Of a DNA stretch of 64,000 nt, positions 1 to 12,202 are shown in pieces. A program made the position numbers and the translations under genes. Positions within the stretch are counted from its first letter, which is position 1, and each line of letters begins with the position of its first letter. The notes below the pieces were generated by a model. The model was not told the DNA's origin, did not search any database, and saw only the letters and a list, made by a program, of their open reading frames with translations. Source of the stretch: Zygnema circumcarinatum (lineage: Eukaryota; Streptophyta; Zygnematophyceae; Zygnematales; Zygnemataceae); NCBI GenBank assembly GCA_037447605.1, contig CM074810.1:994627-1058626 (forward strand), given 5' to 3'.

Positions 1-371
1 CCTATCAATGGTGTAGGAAATGTTGGCGGAAACCACAGTTATTGCAGCATGAGCAGTACATGAAATGCAAGGGTTGACCTCATCTACAAATGCTTGAGAG
101 TGATTGCAGTTTGCACTGTCGATTGATGTCCTGATTAACAATCACAACGATTGACGAGATTTTATTCATGTACTGGAACGAGGGAAAGACAGGAGGCTAT
201 CAAATGCACTGGCTCCGTCTGAAGAAGCATACACTATGCATTCTGCATATCGAGCACGCTGATTCAGGATGGATTTTACCAATCTCTCGTACAGTGTCAG
301 GTCAATCATCATCCTAGCAGCGTCAAATACAGCATTAAGGCAGGGTGCTTTTGCACTTGGAACTGTAACAG

Positions 372-592
372 GCTTGGAAAGGGAGACTGCTTCTCACGAG
401 GGTGAAGAGGGTTTGTGGAGTTGGATCAGAAGTGACGGCTGAACCTGTTTGGCGTAGTAGCAATGGCACGCTTACAGCTGTGGCCACAGCAGAGTCTAGC
501 CGCTTTGGGAGGGACGAGATGCAGAGCTGTCTGGAGTATACACGGCAGCATGATCTTCTGCTAGCAGAAGTCGAGAAGGACGATGACCAATG
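372..592 (+). CDS. Possible upstream coding exon of unknown gene
   Basis: An open frame of about 73 codons runs from a plausible acceptor (…GTAACAG before 372) to a strong donor (ATG|GTGAGT at 592/593). Only one of the three frames is open. No domain is recognised; the end is acidic (…EVEKDDDQ). It ends in phase 2, whereas the next confident exon (1248) needs phase 1, so if both belong to one gene another exon lies between 593 and 1247 that I could not place. The gene may also begin left of the window. Confidence is low. Confidence 0.3.
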
Positions 593-1247
593 GTGAGTGG
601 TATCGTCAATGGAAGGCAGTGACATTTTGCATATTTGAGTTGGCCCTCGGATTTTGTTGACAAACAATGTATGCAGTAGTGATAGAATGTGAAAAAAGGA
701 GAAGGTAGCAGAAGAGCGTCTTCACGCAATCTAGGCCATATCTGCCAGCAGGAGTGCAGGTGGTTAATGCAGCTTGACAGTCATGTCTATGGGAAGCACT
801 TTTCAGGATGCTATTTGTGTTTCTCCAGGTCGTGAAAGCCAACCAACCATCTAAATGTTGAATGGAGTGAGGGTTCAGGCTGTATATGCCGGCAGGCTTG
901 GAGACAGAGAGAGGCGAAGAAGCTTTGCACGTCGCCAGCGCAGAAATAAGTCAGCTACATGAGGTGCGGGAGGCTCCCAACTTAAAGAAGATTGAGTGGG
1001 CTTTGTTTTTCTGACCTGTGATAAGTTTTTTCTTTATGATTTTTCACTCTGATTCCACTGAAACCAACTACTGGGGAAGATTGACAGGATTAGTTAAATT
1101 GAGATCGACAGGGACCTCTTGTTTGCATCTTGCCACTGCAGCAAGTAACAATCGACAACAGACAGTCGTTTGCTCTTGAGCTTGAGATTGCCAACGGAGA
1201 ATTACTGACATTAGTTTTTCGTTCCTTGTCTAATACTTTCTTTCAGA

Positions 1248-4200
1248 GACGAGCCAGTACACTCCATGCATCCTCTCAACGAGATCGTGTAAGGTGGCAT
1301 AATAACAGTGAAAACCGAAGAAATTCCCAGAGGGCCATGTCTCCTGATTCCAGTCTTTCAGATGGGCCTTCAGGAGGACGTTTGACCCTCCATACGGCTT
1401 TCACATCTGAACCTCTGGAATTGGAGTCAAGAAATGGCAATGCTGAGGGAGGCGCAGGATCATTCTCAGACAGGGTGCGCACTTCGTCATTGAGGCAGAG
1501 ATTGAGTGCGTCAGCATCTTTTAAATCTCCTTCTCAAGAAGTTGGTAATGTTCCTTTGGGATCAAGAAATGCGTTTACCCCAGAGTTACGGTTACAACCA
1601 CCATCACTGCGGCGGGCCGGACGAGCCGGCCATTCACAAAAACCTGTCACTGCCTCTGAAAGAATTCTGACATCCAGCATTGTAATTCCACCGTCCTCTA
1701 TGGACCGAAACTCGGCCATGCCTTCCTCGCCTGCTTTGAAAAGATCTGGTAGTCTTGAGTCTGTTCTTCCCCCAGCCTTGCACGTGGCTACTTTATCACG
1801 ACGGTATTCATCCGAAGAAGTGCTAATTCACAAGGGAGGCCAATCACTTCTTTCCAGCCGCAACTCTTCCAGTGTGGCATATCCTATAGCAGGTAGTTCA
1901 GTAACTGTTAATCTCCCTCTGCCTCTCTTATCTGATGAGACACCATCAAATCTTCGGACTACCCGTCCTGAAACAATGGTTAGTGTGCAAGATGCGAGAA
2001 GAAGAAGCATCGGGGGTAGTAAAAGTGGGAGCATGACTTCACGACCCTTACCCAGCCGACGGGTACGCAAAGGACGATCAACCCCCATTAGAGGATGGGG
2101 GCAGTCGGAAGGCCATACTTCGACAAGTGGTAGCATGATAATGCCCACTGCAAGGCATCGTGGATCAGGCGATGCTTCTTCAGGTTTCAATAGTTCCTCA
2201 TTCCGTGCCCTTCGCTTCCACGAGGTATTTGAAATTGGACCTTGCTTATCTTTGCTGCAAGTGTAGGGGAATTTGGTAGAGTCATGATTCATGCATAAAT
2301 AATGGAACGCACTTAGCAACTGACAGCTGTGTATTTTGTTGTTTTTAGGTGTGGATAATCCTGTGGAGGATTGTCATTGATGCGTGCCATGGCATGAGCT
2401 TTTGTTGCTCAACAACTTGCTGTTGAAGATAGTCTTATCTGCTTGTCACGTTTATCCTTTACAGGTTACCAGTGTTCTCAATCTCAAGTCACCAGGGGTT
2501 GCCACTTCCTCGGCCCCCGCTGCTTTGCAGCAAGCAGAAGGGCTGCACTCTCCCCATGGGATAAGAAGTGGGGGGAGGAATGCTCTTGCCTCTATCGACA
2601 TGTTGGCTAATGGAAAGAATCCGAGGGGAGCTGCAACGGGTTCGCCTGGGAGCACAATTTTTGTTTCTGCCCACGAAGAGGAGGAAGTTAGTTCAGTCGC
2701 AGCACCATGCCTGGGAAGTATTGCAAGAGTGAGGACGTCTACAGAGGAAGGAGTTAACAACATTGGTGAAAGTGAGGCAGTTGGGCCTGTTGAGGGGAGG
2801 AGAACTGCTCCTCTCATGAACCATTTGGAGGACAAGCTCAATCAAGGGAGTACGCAATCAGGGCCTAAAATGAAGCGCATACGAAGTTTGCATAGAGTCA
2901 CCGATTCCCAGGCGAGGGGAAGTTCTGAGAAGTGGCTAGGCATGGAGGAAGGTTCAACTCGTTCGAGAAGCAGCAGTACTCCGGTGAGTGGACAAGTCAG
3001 CCTATGAAACAGCGATTTTGACAATGCGGAAATAGATTTGGTTTAAAGTCCTGTTTGTCTCGGTCTCAGAGTATACCACTGCTTGTTGTGCATACTAGTT
3101 CTTCACTGGGATGTCAAACCCAGTGAAGTGGATTCTGCTGCTATTGACGAAATGTTAGTCAATTGGCCTGCCTGATATGGCTTGCCGGCATATCGCTGAA
3201 ATTCCTCAATCTTAGTATACATAGTTCTTGAAATCTGTTCTCTCAAAACTTAGACAATGCTGTCTAATTCAGGGAGGATTATTGGATGCAGAGGCGGAGT
3301 TCTGGTATGCGTTTGTTAGCTTCGCCAGTGACAACAGGACTTGGGCACGAGGAGGAGGTGAGCAGGTATTATGGAAGTTTCTCATCGAGCTGCAAAGGAG
3401 GAGATGGGCCTGGGAGTTCGGATGAGGGTTCGCTTCCAGGGGCTGATGAGAGCGATGCAGGGGACATGAAGGAGGCGGAGGAAAGGCGGCTAATTGAAGA
3501 AGAAGACGAGGAAGAGGGTGCACTTGCAGATGTGGAAGCTGACTCGGATACACATCCTGAAAGGGGGGAGATTTGGACAGCCGATATGGGACGAGGGAAT
3601 GACGATGTTGAAAGGGTGAGCTGCACCATCCGACCGGAAAATTATGGGCGACTTTGCACTTGTGCATGTGGACTGTAAGTTGCTTTTAGTCGTCCACTAA
3701 ACTTCTTATTGCTGGCGGTGTTTTATTCGCTTCTTTTTCACCGTTGTGGATGAACAGGACGATGGCTCTGCAGCTGCCCGAGAACCTGTGGGGCCGCTTC
3801 TGGCCATTCAAACAGCGGAAAATGAAGAATCAATCACTTCAAATGCCACTGTTGAGCTGTTTGAGCCCGTGAGACCAAGGCGGAAACCTACAGGTCAAGA
3901 TACTGCCATGGAGTTAAGCACTGACTCTGGGATGGAGGAGGAAAACTCTCTCAGCAAACCGTCACATGAGGCCATGAGGGAGGGTGATAGTGAAGCCGCG
4001 GAGGGTCGAGATGCTATGACGGGTGGTCTTCTTGGTTCTTCGAAAGTCTTTGCCGGCAGAGAAGTATTGTTGGAAGCTGGGAAAGCCGAGTCGCCAACTA
4101 ATGACATGATGAAATCTTCTCAATATGGAAACAAGGGAGTGGAAGGTGAGCAAGAAGACTCTGAAAAGGAGAAAGTTGAGGCTGCTGAGCCTGGGACACA

Positions 4201-6289
4201 AAGCACAGAAAGGGAGACCGACAGTTCGTGCTTGGATGAGACTCGGTTAAAGAGGCCATATGTCGAGAGAGGGTTTTTAACACGGGAAGGAAGTGGAGAG
4301 GAGCCGGGAGATAGTAGTGCTTGTAGTCCAAGTATGGAGGAGGGCAAGCTGTTTGGCGTGCTGGTGGAAGATGTGAAGGTAAGCTTACAGACTACAGATT
4401 TGCCCTCTCCTCGTTTCCCAGGAGTGGATTGAAGTGTGGGTCGTGTGTGACCAAATGCTTTATGTTCAACACGATGGATGAAGTGACTGCCTCTTCTTGT
4501 GGGGTTGGCTTCTTGGGTCTGCACCTTTTCCCACTGTATGACACCCTTCCTGTCTGACTATTGTCAATCTTTTCGATTCGTTCAGGCACAGATAGAGGGT
4601 TGGAAGATGGAGGATGCGGCGAATCAACAGCTGGTGGATTCTTCTGCATCTGAAGTCGATGCAGACCGTTTGATTGCTAGCCATGAGCTGCGGCAAAGTG
4701 GCAGTGATCAGGTTGGTCGATCCCGCGATGACAAGGGGTTGCTTAGAGGGGACATAAAGCAGTTGGAAAGTGAGCAACCCAGCCTATCTACTGGCAGAGA
4801 GGTCGATGGTGTGTTCTGGGAAGCGCAGGAAGTCCATTCAATAGCAGGGGGAGCGGCTGTAGTGAACCGAGTAGAGCCTAGGACAGAGTCAGAAGGTGCG
4901 GGTTGTAGGTCGGTCGAACATGATCACAGTTGGGACGAAAATGGTCAGAGGACTGAGAGTTCGCAGAAGGAAGTCAATGGAGGGGCTTCCCTGGGGCAAC
5001 AGACAACCACAGAAGACGTGAATATCGAGAGGGAAGATTTTAGAACAGAGGTGCAAGATAGTACAATTGGGTCAGACTCGATATTGGACAGAACTGCTGG
5101 GGAAGCAACAGTGGCAAACTCTGTCAGTGGGTCTCCAACAGAGGCTGTAACAGCAGGGGGTTGGGAAAATGGCGAAGCAGGTGCCACACAGTTAGTCCCG
5201 AAACGGGGACCGTCGATTGCAAAACCTTCTATAAGGACTTACAAAGCTGTTCCTGTGGGTGTGCGACTTGTAAGCAGCGGTTTTTCCAGTTATGCAGAGC
5301 AATTGAGGAAATTGGCCATGGGGGGCACCTTGTCTGCCGGCACTGCCTCGAGTAGACCAGGGAGCAGTGCAAAGTCCAATTCCTCTGATCCATATGAATG
5401 GGAGCGAAGCAGCTCTATTGGTAGGTTTTTTTTTTCTTTTTCTCTTTTTTTCAAAGGTCAGGAGAGAGGCACGAAAAGAGCTCTACGTAGTCGTGTTGAT
5501 GGCCGATTCTAAGTCCAAGTAAGATTCCAAGTCTATTTGCAAAGAATTTGAAGCATTACGCGTGGACGGATACGCTGGAAACGCCGTTGATTCGCGCAGT
5601 AGGCTAAGGGCCCATACGAGAGAACCACGTGATTGTTGCACACCCTCGTCACAGCATGATTGCACCTTTGGAAAGAAGTTACGGCCTAGTTTGCAATGCA
5701 CTATTTGGAGGTCAGAACAAAGGGAAGTTCTGTAGCATATTTTGCTCCAGTATTCATCTTATAGATTGTCGAACCCCAATGCTTATGCTAAGCTGTTAGA
5801 AGGCTACTAATGCCGTGGCAGGTCAAAACGCAGCGACTTGCTGCGCGGGTGATGCTACATTGTTGAATTGCAAATGAAAGTCGGAAAGGACTTTTTTCTG
5901 ACATGATTTTGCTGTTTCTTGCAGTTGATAGTGACATCAGCACACCTTCGACGCTGCCATCACGAAATATGGGTTCAGAAGACGTTATGGATCTTGATGA
6001 CTTCATGAATGGGCAAATGGAGACAATGGACGAGGATGGACGCAAGGTTTGGACGCCAATGCAGAAGATTGCTGAAAAGAAACGACCTTTGAGAATTCCA
6101 CTTGAACCAGGAGCACAATCTCCCTATCTAGCTGACCCCAATTTAGATACAACGGCTGCTTCTTTGACGAAAGTCGGTATGCGGGAAGGCGACAATCTGG
6201 AACAGTCAGCGAAGGGGAATGGGGACGACATGACCGGGAAGTCAAGGGAGCAGGAAGCCCAACCGGCATGTGGATGTACAATATTATGA
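1248..6289 (+). CDS. Large disordered Ser/Glu-rich protein with C-terminal CAAX box (multi-exon)
   Basis: Exons: 1248-2224 (an alternative start at the 1140 acceptor is open too), 2465-2983, 3292-3615, 3758-4378, 4586-5420 and 5925-6289. The phases join as 0,0,0,0,1 with GT-AG borders, giving at least 1212 residues. The first third is basic and Ser-rich with many S/T-P and RRxS-type phosphosite-like motifs. The middle is strongly acidic (runs of Glu/Asp near 3480-3540 and 4140-4220). The last exon is more conserved-looking (DVMDLDDFMNG) and ends …ACGCTIL-stop. CTIL is a CAAX prenylation signal; the final Leu is the type used by geranylgeranyltransferase I, and the Cys two residues earlier could be palmitoylated. 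I do not recognise the family. Inference: a long flexible protein anchored to a membrane by its C-terminus. The 5' end is not resolved. Confidence 0.7.
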
Positions 6290-8091
6290 TGTCAACAAAG
6301 ACCTGGATACTTACACCGACTAGTCACGGTTACCCGCTTCCCTTTCACTGACAATGCAAAGCCTTTGCGTCACGCAACCTCAACTCTTTTCCCATGTACT
6401 CAGATATCAACCCTTCTCCCCTGCCCCTCCTTTCTCTCAGAGGCTCATGTACACCTCAGATTTGTCTGTGATCTACTGCAATTAGTATTATTCTTCCAAA
6501 GCGCCTCCGCCGCTTGTTGAAGACCTGTGTTGGCGGCCTCCCTATGGAGAGACTGCGTACGGAATTGATGCTGCATTGCCTTTTCCGTAATTCCTTATCT
6601 GTCACTGAACCTACTGACAAGGAGCTGGTAGTTAGGCTGCAAGGAGTGTGTTTCCTTTCTATTTCTCCAAAGGGGCAGCTGAACCAATGGGCGCCGTGAG
6701 GACGCTGCTGCAGTGTGGACGCATGCACGAGCCATGCGCTGCACTGCCTCTTTCCTTGCTGTAGGGTGCGCCGAGGCTGCCTGTGGAGATTTGTTTGTAC
6801 ATAGTATTATTTTCGAAAACAAAACAAGGGAGGTGAGCAGTGCAAAAGTTGGGAAGGAGCGTTGGTGTGGACGGGTGGGAGGGGGTTCCCTGTGAGGAGA
6901 GATGTCTCTATCGCCTGTGGGCTGGCTCGCTGTTTCAGAGTGGCCTAAATGTTGCGTCCGTGTAAGCAAGGCGCTTACCTTATAATACGTGTCATAATTT
7001 TTTTCCTTTTGCTGCGCGCTCATTACTTCTTGAGCCAAAAAACTAGAAATGTATTTGCATTGCTTGGGGCATGTGAACGAATCCTCCTGCCTTCCCTGCC
7101 CCTCAGTGCGCTTCCCAAACCTACATACATCGCACATGTAATCAGCGTATCATCGTTTGTTCTGTCAATTCTTTGGGTTTTAAAGGTCACTACTCCGTCC
7201 TGGATTCTATCCAACGGCCATGGAAAAGTTTGCCACTGTGCAGAGGTTTGTTTGACAGATTGATGGGGTCCCAATTGCATCTAGAAGGCAGGTCCAGACT
7301 AGCACTTCACATTTCTTGCGCACTTTGTACAACTTCGTAAAAAAAATAGGAAAATTCTATTCTCACACCTATTTTGTCTACACACAGACCTTTTTTCGCC
7401 GGGCAGGTTGCAAGTCAAAGTCTAGGTAGGGAAGAATATAATGGAACAATATACATAAAGTATAGAGCCTAATACTTACTGTTAGTGTTAGATCTCCTTC
7501 TAGATCTTCCTTCATTTCAAAGAAAGTAGTGTATGTAAAGGGATAAAGTACCCACTGCAATTCTTTGGTGAAATCTCTGCAGCTTAAAACTCCATTAAAA
7601 ATAATTATGGATGGTTACAAATGATAGGTTTGGCACTCAGCCTTACTCTATCATCTAAACCCATCCTTTCAATACACAAAGCTAACCTAGTTCTCACTTT
7701 CTCTACTCAGCCTACACAAGGCCTGTTTACACACAACAATAGAGACAAATATAATATTGGTTATAATAATATGATATGAGTAAAAATTCTGTTGAGTCAT
7801 TTTCAAGGAAAAATAAAACAAGGAATCATTCAGGCCAGACATTGAGTCACAAATTAATCAGCTTCCAATGGCTGTCTGCTCAGAATTTTCAAAATGTTAC
7901 TAGTTAAGGGTAATGACATATCCCTGAACATTGCCAACAGCGGCAAGAGAGCTTGGTGCTTTCGGGTGTTACATTGGTATCAGAAACGCGTTTTTTTTTT
8001 GGGCAAACAACTTGAATTTGTCATTCGAATGTAATAAATCTAAGACACAAAAGGACATTTCCTTAACGAGCTAATGCTACCACAATCCCTC
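6290..8091. other. 3' flank / intergenic region, no gene seen
   Basis: Presumed 3' UTR of the CAAX gene followed by AT-rich spacer. Only short shadow ORFs with no domain or splice support occur here. Confidence 0.5.
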
Positions 8092-8596
8092 TCATTTCTC
8101 TCGGTTCAACTCCCTTATATTTTGCTTGCTGACTGCCTCCGTAAATTTGATTTGCCTATATAGGTGGTATCGTGGTTTGTGGCCGGTTCTTTCAACCTCT
8201 ATAATCACCTCCAAAACGGTAACCGGACCTCGCAGCACCATAATCTCCTCCTTCCTTTTGTTGTAACATTTCTGTAGATGCACCTGCAAAGACAGAGGCG
8301 GCAGTTCAATTCAGGTCATCCAATTCTACTGTTTTAGTATAGCAGAATATGCAAAGTTGCAATTGAATTACTTTGGCAAAGTGACGAAGTAGTATCAGAA
8401 TATTAACTGATTGTCCATCGCTGCGGACTTACAATCTGACCATCAATTGAATGTTGGTCTTGGAAAATCCGCTCGCATACGGCAGGATCCTCAAAGGTAG
8501 CATATCCAATTCCACAAAAATTACCAGTATATTTGTGCTGAATGTAAACCCCATCCAGAATGGCGCCATACTTGCCAAAATACCTTATTAGGTTTC
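8092..8596 (-). pseudogene. Truncated RRM (hnRNP-like) RNA-binding protein gene
   Basis: On the minus strand an exon (8596-8433; acceptor GAGCAG, donor ATT|GTAAGT) encodes the second half of an RNA recognition motif: LIRYFGKYGAILDGVYIQ, then a degenerate RNP1 (NFCGIGYATF where RGFGFVTF is usual) and HSIDGQI. The next exon starts at 8288 after TTTGCAG. In the phase that follows on, it reads a non-Gly-rich tail of 65 codons to 8092; in another phase it reads EGGDYGAARSGYRFGGDYRG-stop, the Gly/Tyr-rich tail typical of plant hnRNP-like proteins. So the tail looks frame-slipped. No RNP2 half is found upstream (8600-8750), where a second inverted copy and the GC-rich element lie. Most likely a broken gene copy; a diverged functional gene with an unseen first half is less likely. 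Confidence 0.6.
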
Positions 8597-8750
8597 CTGC
8601 TCAAAGAAACATTAAAGAAATAGTCAGATAATTATTTAGATTGATCCCAGAGACTTCAGTCTAGCTCTAGAATTTCTCCAATTTTTCCCAACATTCAAAA
8701 AACATAGACAAAACAATTTATTCATACAAAATTTGTAAACGCACTTGTTG

Positions 8751-8825
8751 GGAGGAGATTACGGTGCTGCGAAGCCCGGTTACCGTTCTGGAGGTGGTTA
8801 TGGAGGCCGAAAGAACCGGCCATAA
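8751..8825 (+). pseudogene. Inverted copy of the Gly-rich tail of the RRM gene
   Basis: The plus strand reads GGDYGAAKPGYRSGGGYGG, then RKNRP and a stop: a cleaner version of the tail seen in the other direction at 8160-8250. DNA similarity between 8751-8845 and the reverse complement of 8160-8260 is high, roughly 85 % by eye. There is no start or RRM next to it, so it is a fragment. It lies between the truncated RRM exon and the GC-rich ORF. Confidence 0.65.
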
Positions 8826-8925
8826 ACCACAAAATGACGATACCACCCATATGGGTGATTTGTTGTCAACACTGCACCGCCACAACCTCCCTATGCACCT
8901 GCCCATCGTAGTGCCCTATCCCACC

Positions 8926-10641
8926 CTACGAAGGCGCTCGGCCCTTATGACCCGCTTCGCTGCGTCGCTGATGCCGGCCATGCCTAAACAGCGAGGTCAT
9001 GGCGACCTCGTCCATCTCCAACAGCTCCGCACGGGTCGGCACGTCACCGGCAGCCTCTCCGGCCTCCTCCTCCTCCCCGGCGGGGGGATAGGGTTCAGGT
9101 GCCGGCGGGCCTGCTGGTGGAGCTCCCGCGTAGCGCCCTCGCTTCCGTGCGCGCACAGGCGCTCCGCCAAACACCTCGGCCCCACCTACCTCCTCCACCT
9201 CGAAGTACTCCCTCCGCGTCTTCTTCATCTGAGCCCCTTGGGGGGACTCCACCTCCTGGGAGATCCCAAAGGCGCCCATCGCCTTGTCGAACTGTGCCCG
9301 ATCCTTGACGTAAGACTCGAGCAGCAAGCTGTCCGGGTTCTGATGAATATGTCGGGCCAGCTCATCGGGCCTGTTCAAGGCCCTCGCCGGGGAGAACCCG
9401 ACCTTCATGGCGTAGCTCGCCAACGCCTGCAGTGAGTTGGTGAGGGCCTGCTGGTTGAAGCTCGGGGGACGACCCCTGGGTCCCGTATAGGGAACCCCGG
9501 GGGTCTCGGGTAGGAGGGGCGGGCCGACCCAGGGGTTCCTCCCGGCAGCGGCGTTGCCGCTGAACCACTCGAACGCGGCAATCTTGTGTATCTCAAGCTT
9601 GGCCCGTTCTTGAGTGACGGTCCTGACGTGCGTCGCAACGACCCGAGCGTTGGAATGCTTCAGCATGTCGGCCCTGTCGGCCGCGAAGTTCACGATCTTG
9701 ACAACATGGGCGTACGCCAGCACTAGGGCGAGGAGTTCCGGGTCGTCTGGGGAGAGGATCGCGGTCAGACACTCCACAGGTAGCTCCCTCCCATAGATAT
9801 AGGAGATCGCAAGTCGGCGAGCCTCCTCTATGCGGATATTGGAGGGGGACCTCTTCCCGACTGAGGGCCGCCCGGCCTGAGGCCGGAGCGTCGGCAGCGT
9901 GCTCCTAGGAATCACCCTCGTCAAGGCGGAGCGGGTCTCCGGTCCGAAGGCTGGTATATAGAACTCGTTGATCGTCGCGGTGAGCGACTGCTCCACACGA
10001 CTGAGGCTGTACCACACGGTCAGGAGATCGTTGTACCAATCTTCTGAGTTGACTATCCCAGCTGCGGCCGCGTAGGTCTCCCCGTCCACGCAGATCCTAC
10101 TGGGCGGTGTGGTGGCATAGGAGGGCCACCCCAGCTGGGTCACGGAATCGTACATTACGTGCAAATTCTTCCGCAGAGCTTCGGCGGACGCACCAGCATC
10201 ATGAACGGTCCCCTTACCGACCGCCTTAAAGAAGGGATACGCCTCCAACAGGGAGTTGAAGGGCATACCCTCAATCAGCTTCGACCGCGCCTCTCGAGCG
10301 GCCTCCCCCATCAGCCTCACTTGCAGGGGCCCGTGGCGCTGTGCGAGGGCGCCCTCCGCGGCCTCGCGCTCCTCCTCCTCAGTCCTCCCCATCCTCTCGT
10401 CGACACGTTCACGGAGCTTGATCGCCTTCTTCAGAGCCTTAAACTGGGCTATGAGCATATCAGGGTCCTTCATCAACTGCACGACCACAATCCGGAGGAA
10501 GCCACCCTCCTGGATTAAGAACGCGGCGGCTCGCTCCAACTCAAGCGTGCGGTCCCGCTGCTCCTCTTGAGCCCTAATGCGGGCAAGCTGCTCCGCAGCC
10601 GAGGGAGAGGACGGTGGGCCCATCGAGGTCTGGCTCGACAT
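8926..10641 (-). CDS. Unidentified GC-rich ORF, element- or virus-like nucleoprotein candidate
   Basis: An uninterrupted ORF of 571 codons from ATG at 10641, with no introns. It is far more GC-rich than its surroundings, especially at third positions. The product is mostly predicted helical, with an Ala/Arg/Glu-rich coiled region near the N-terminus (about residues 20-110), a central globular part, and a Pro/Arg-rich tail carrying a basic stretch (VRARKRGRY) like a nuclear localisation or nucleic-acid-binding signal. No CCHC knuckle, protease, RT, integrase or transposase motif is visible. About 600 bp upstream (in its own orientation) lies a degenerate telomere repeat. The single long frame, composition and setting suggest an inserted mobile or viral element encoding a gag- or nucleocapsid-like protein, but I do not recognise the family. 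No terminal repeats or poly(A) were found. Confidence 0.55.
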   Translation of the reverse strand: MSSQTSMGPPSSPSAAEQLARIRAQEEQRDRTLELERAAAFLIQEGGFLRIVVVQLMKDPDMLIAQFKALKKAIKLRERVDERMGRTEEEEREAAEGALAQRHGPLQVRLMGEAAREARSKLIEGMPFNSLLEAYPFFKAVGKGTVHDAGASAEALRKNLHVMYDSVTQLGWPSYATTPPSRICVDGETYAAAAGIVNSEDWYNDLLTVWYSLSRVEQSLTATINEFYIPAFGPETRSALTRVIPRSTLPTLRPQAGRPSVGKRSPSNIRIEEARRLAISYIYGRELPVECLTAILSPDDPELLALVLAYAHVVKIVNFAADRADMLKHSNARVVATHVRTVTQERAKLEIHKIAAFEWFSGNAAAGRNPWVGPPLLPETPGVPYTGPRGRPPSFNQQALTNSLQALASYAMKVGFSPARALNRPDELARHIHQNPDSLLLESYVKDRAQFDKAMGAFGISQEVESPQGAQMKKTRREYFEVEEVGGAEVFGGAPVRARKRGRYAGAPPAGPPAPEPYPPAGEEEEAGEAAGDVPTRAELLEMDEVAMTSLFRHGRHQRRSEAGHKGRAPS

Positions 10642-11240
10642 GCTTAGGTCCAAGTGGGACCTAAACAATAGGGGGAGTCAGACCTTGACTATCGCCCGCG
10701 GAATTCAAAGATTCCGCTGGCGGAAAGGTATTGATTTCGATTGCAGAATTTGGATCGGAAACCGCGGCTCCCCCCGAACCTCTGTCCCGTCCGTACTTCG
10801 AAATAGGTTACAAAAATGAGATACAGGCTCGGCGCCCGAGCCTGTCGAAGGTCCACTTTTGGCGGAAAAGGCCTGCCGTACAACGCGGAATTGGCCCGAC
10901 GGGCTCGCGCAATTGGTTTGGCGCTGGTCAAGGTCTCACTCCCCCTAATATGATTGGTCCAAGTTTACTGCAGAAATGGGGAAGCACTTTTGGGGTGCTC
11001 GATCCCAGTTTAGAGGACCGGCGGAAGTATGCCGGCTTGACCCAAACAACTAGTGTTATGCAGTTTTTATGGGACTGCCGAGATACGGTCTCCCTAGGAT
11101 ACTCCCTTTGAGACCGAGCAGTTCTACCATTTTTGGATGCGACTGAAACCTTATGTCACTAAGCAGTTGCAATTAAACCCTGCTACTGTATGGGGAACGC
11201 ATATTGTTTAGGGCCGCTTGCCGACCTAAGAGATGTGCAA

Positions 11241-11290
11241 GGTTTAGGGTCGGGTTTAGGTTTAGGTTTAGGTTTAAGGTTTAGGGTTTA
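11241..11290. repeat. Interstitial telomere-like (TTTAGGG/TTTAGG) repeat
   Basis: About seven units of TTTAGGG, TTTAGG and close variants in 50 bp. TTTAGGG is the plant telomere repeat. It lies on the 5' side of the GC-rich ORF (minus-strand sense), so it may mark one end of the inserted element, the scar of a repaired break, or a telomere-box promoter element. Confidence 0.75.
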
Positions 11291-12202
11291 GTCCTCGGTG
11301 TGAATCTTTGTTAGGATGCAAAAGTCAGAGGTTGTGAACAAAGAGTAAAAGCGGGTGAGATAGTAGACCGCTACCAGAGAAGGGTTGGCAAAACAAAGCT
11401 TGTGAGTGAACTGTATAAAGGACTGATGAAATAAAGTAAGTGTTTATGTGTTATGTGCTAATCCAATGGGACTGTGAGATATGTTACGCTTCAAGTGAGA
11501 ATGTGTCATTTCCTTAACACAAATGACAAGTGTGCATATAAACTAGTAGAAAGGTGGCTTTTTTTTTTTGGATGTTAAGAACTTAAAGTTTTTGTTAATT
11601 TGATGTTTTTTTTAGTTATGAATAACTTAGATTTTCTGGTAGTTGATGTTTTTTTTACCTTAGCACTTGCGTTACGTATTTGACATCAGGATCCGTATTG
11701 TTTTTGTGTCTGATCTTCAGTGGAAGGCAGTGCGGATTGCCATTTCGCTCAACCCCTATTGCAAATGACGAAATTGCGGTTCATTTACAACAAGGCATTT
11801 TGAACAAAGAAGGGCGAAAGTTTTGAAATACATAGCCCTAAAATTTCACACTCTCTACTATTTCGTTGACTTAATCGACATTCCAACAAACATGCACCAG
11901 CTGCCCGGCGAGCAAAATCCTACACTGTACCTCGCCCGCGACCAAGTTGCCAATCAAAGAGGTTGACTTTACAAAAGAAGTTCTATCCAAATGTTTGTTG
12001 CGCTCTGAAGGACGAATCCTTCAAGTCCAGTGAGTCAATACCCTAATCGCGAACTGCAACCTACAAAACATCACACAACCTCTATTTGGACAACCTCAAA
12101 CCTTCCGCAGCAGCTTTCTCCGTTGCCAGTCCATCACATGCACTTATAAAACCTACAGCGCAAAGTCTTTTGAATGGATGGACCCTGACGCATGGGGCTG
12201 CT
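11291..12202. other. AT-rich spacer, no gene seen
   Basis: Contains T-rich runs (for example 11560-11660) and no supported coding region. It includes the 3' UTR of the fusion gene on its right side. Confidence 0.5.

Noticed and set aside
8764-9435. 223-codon plus-strand ORF
   Set aside because: It overlaps the GC-rich minus ORF in antisense and starts in the RRM tail in the wrong frame.
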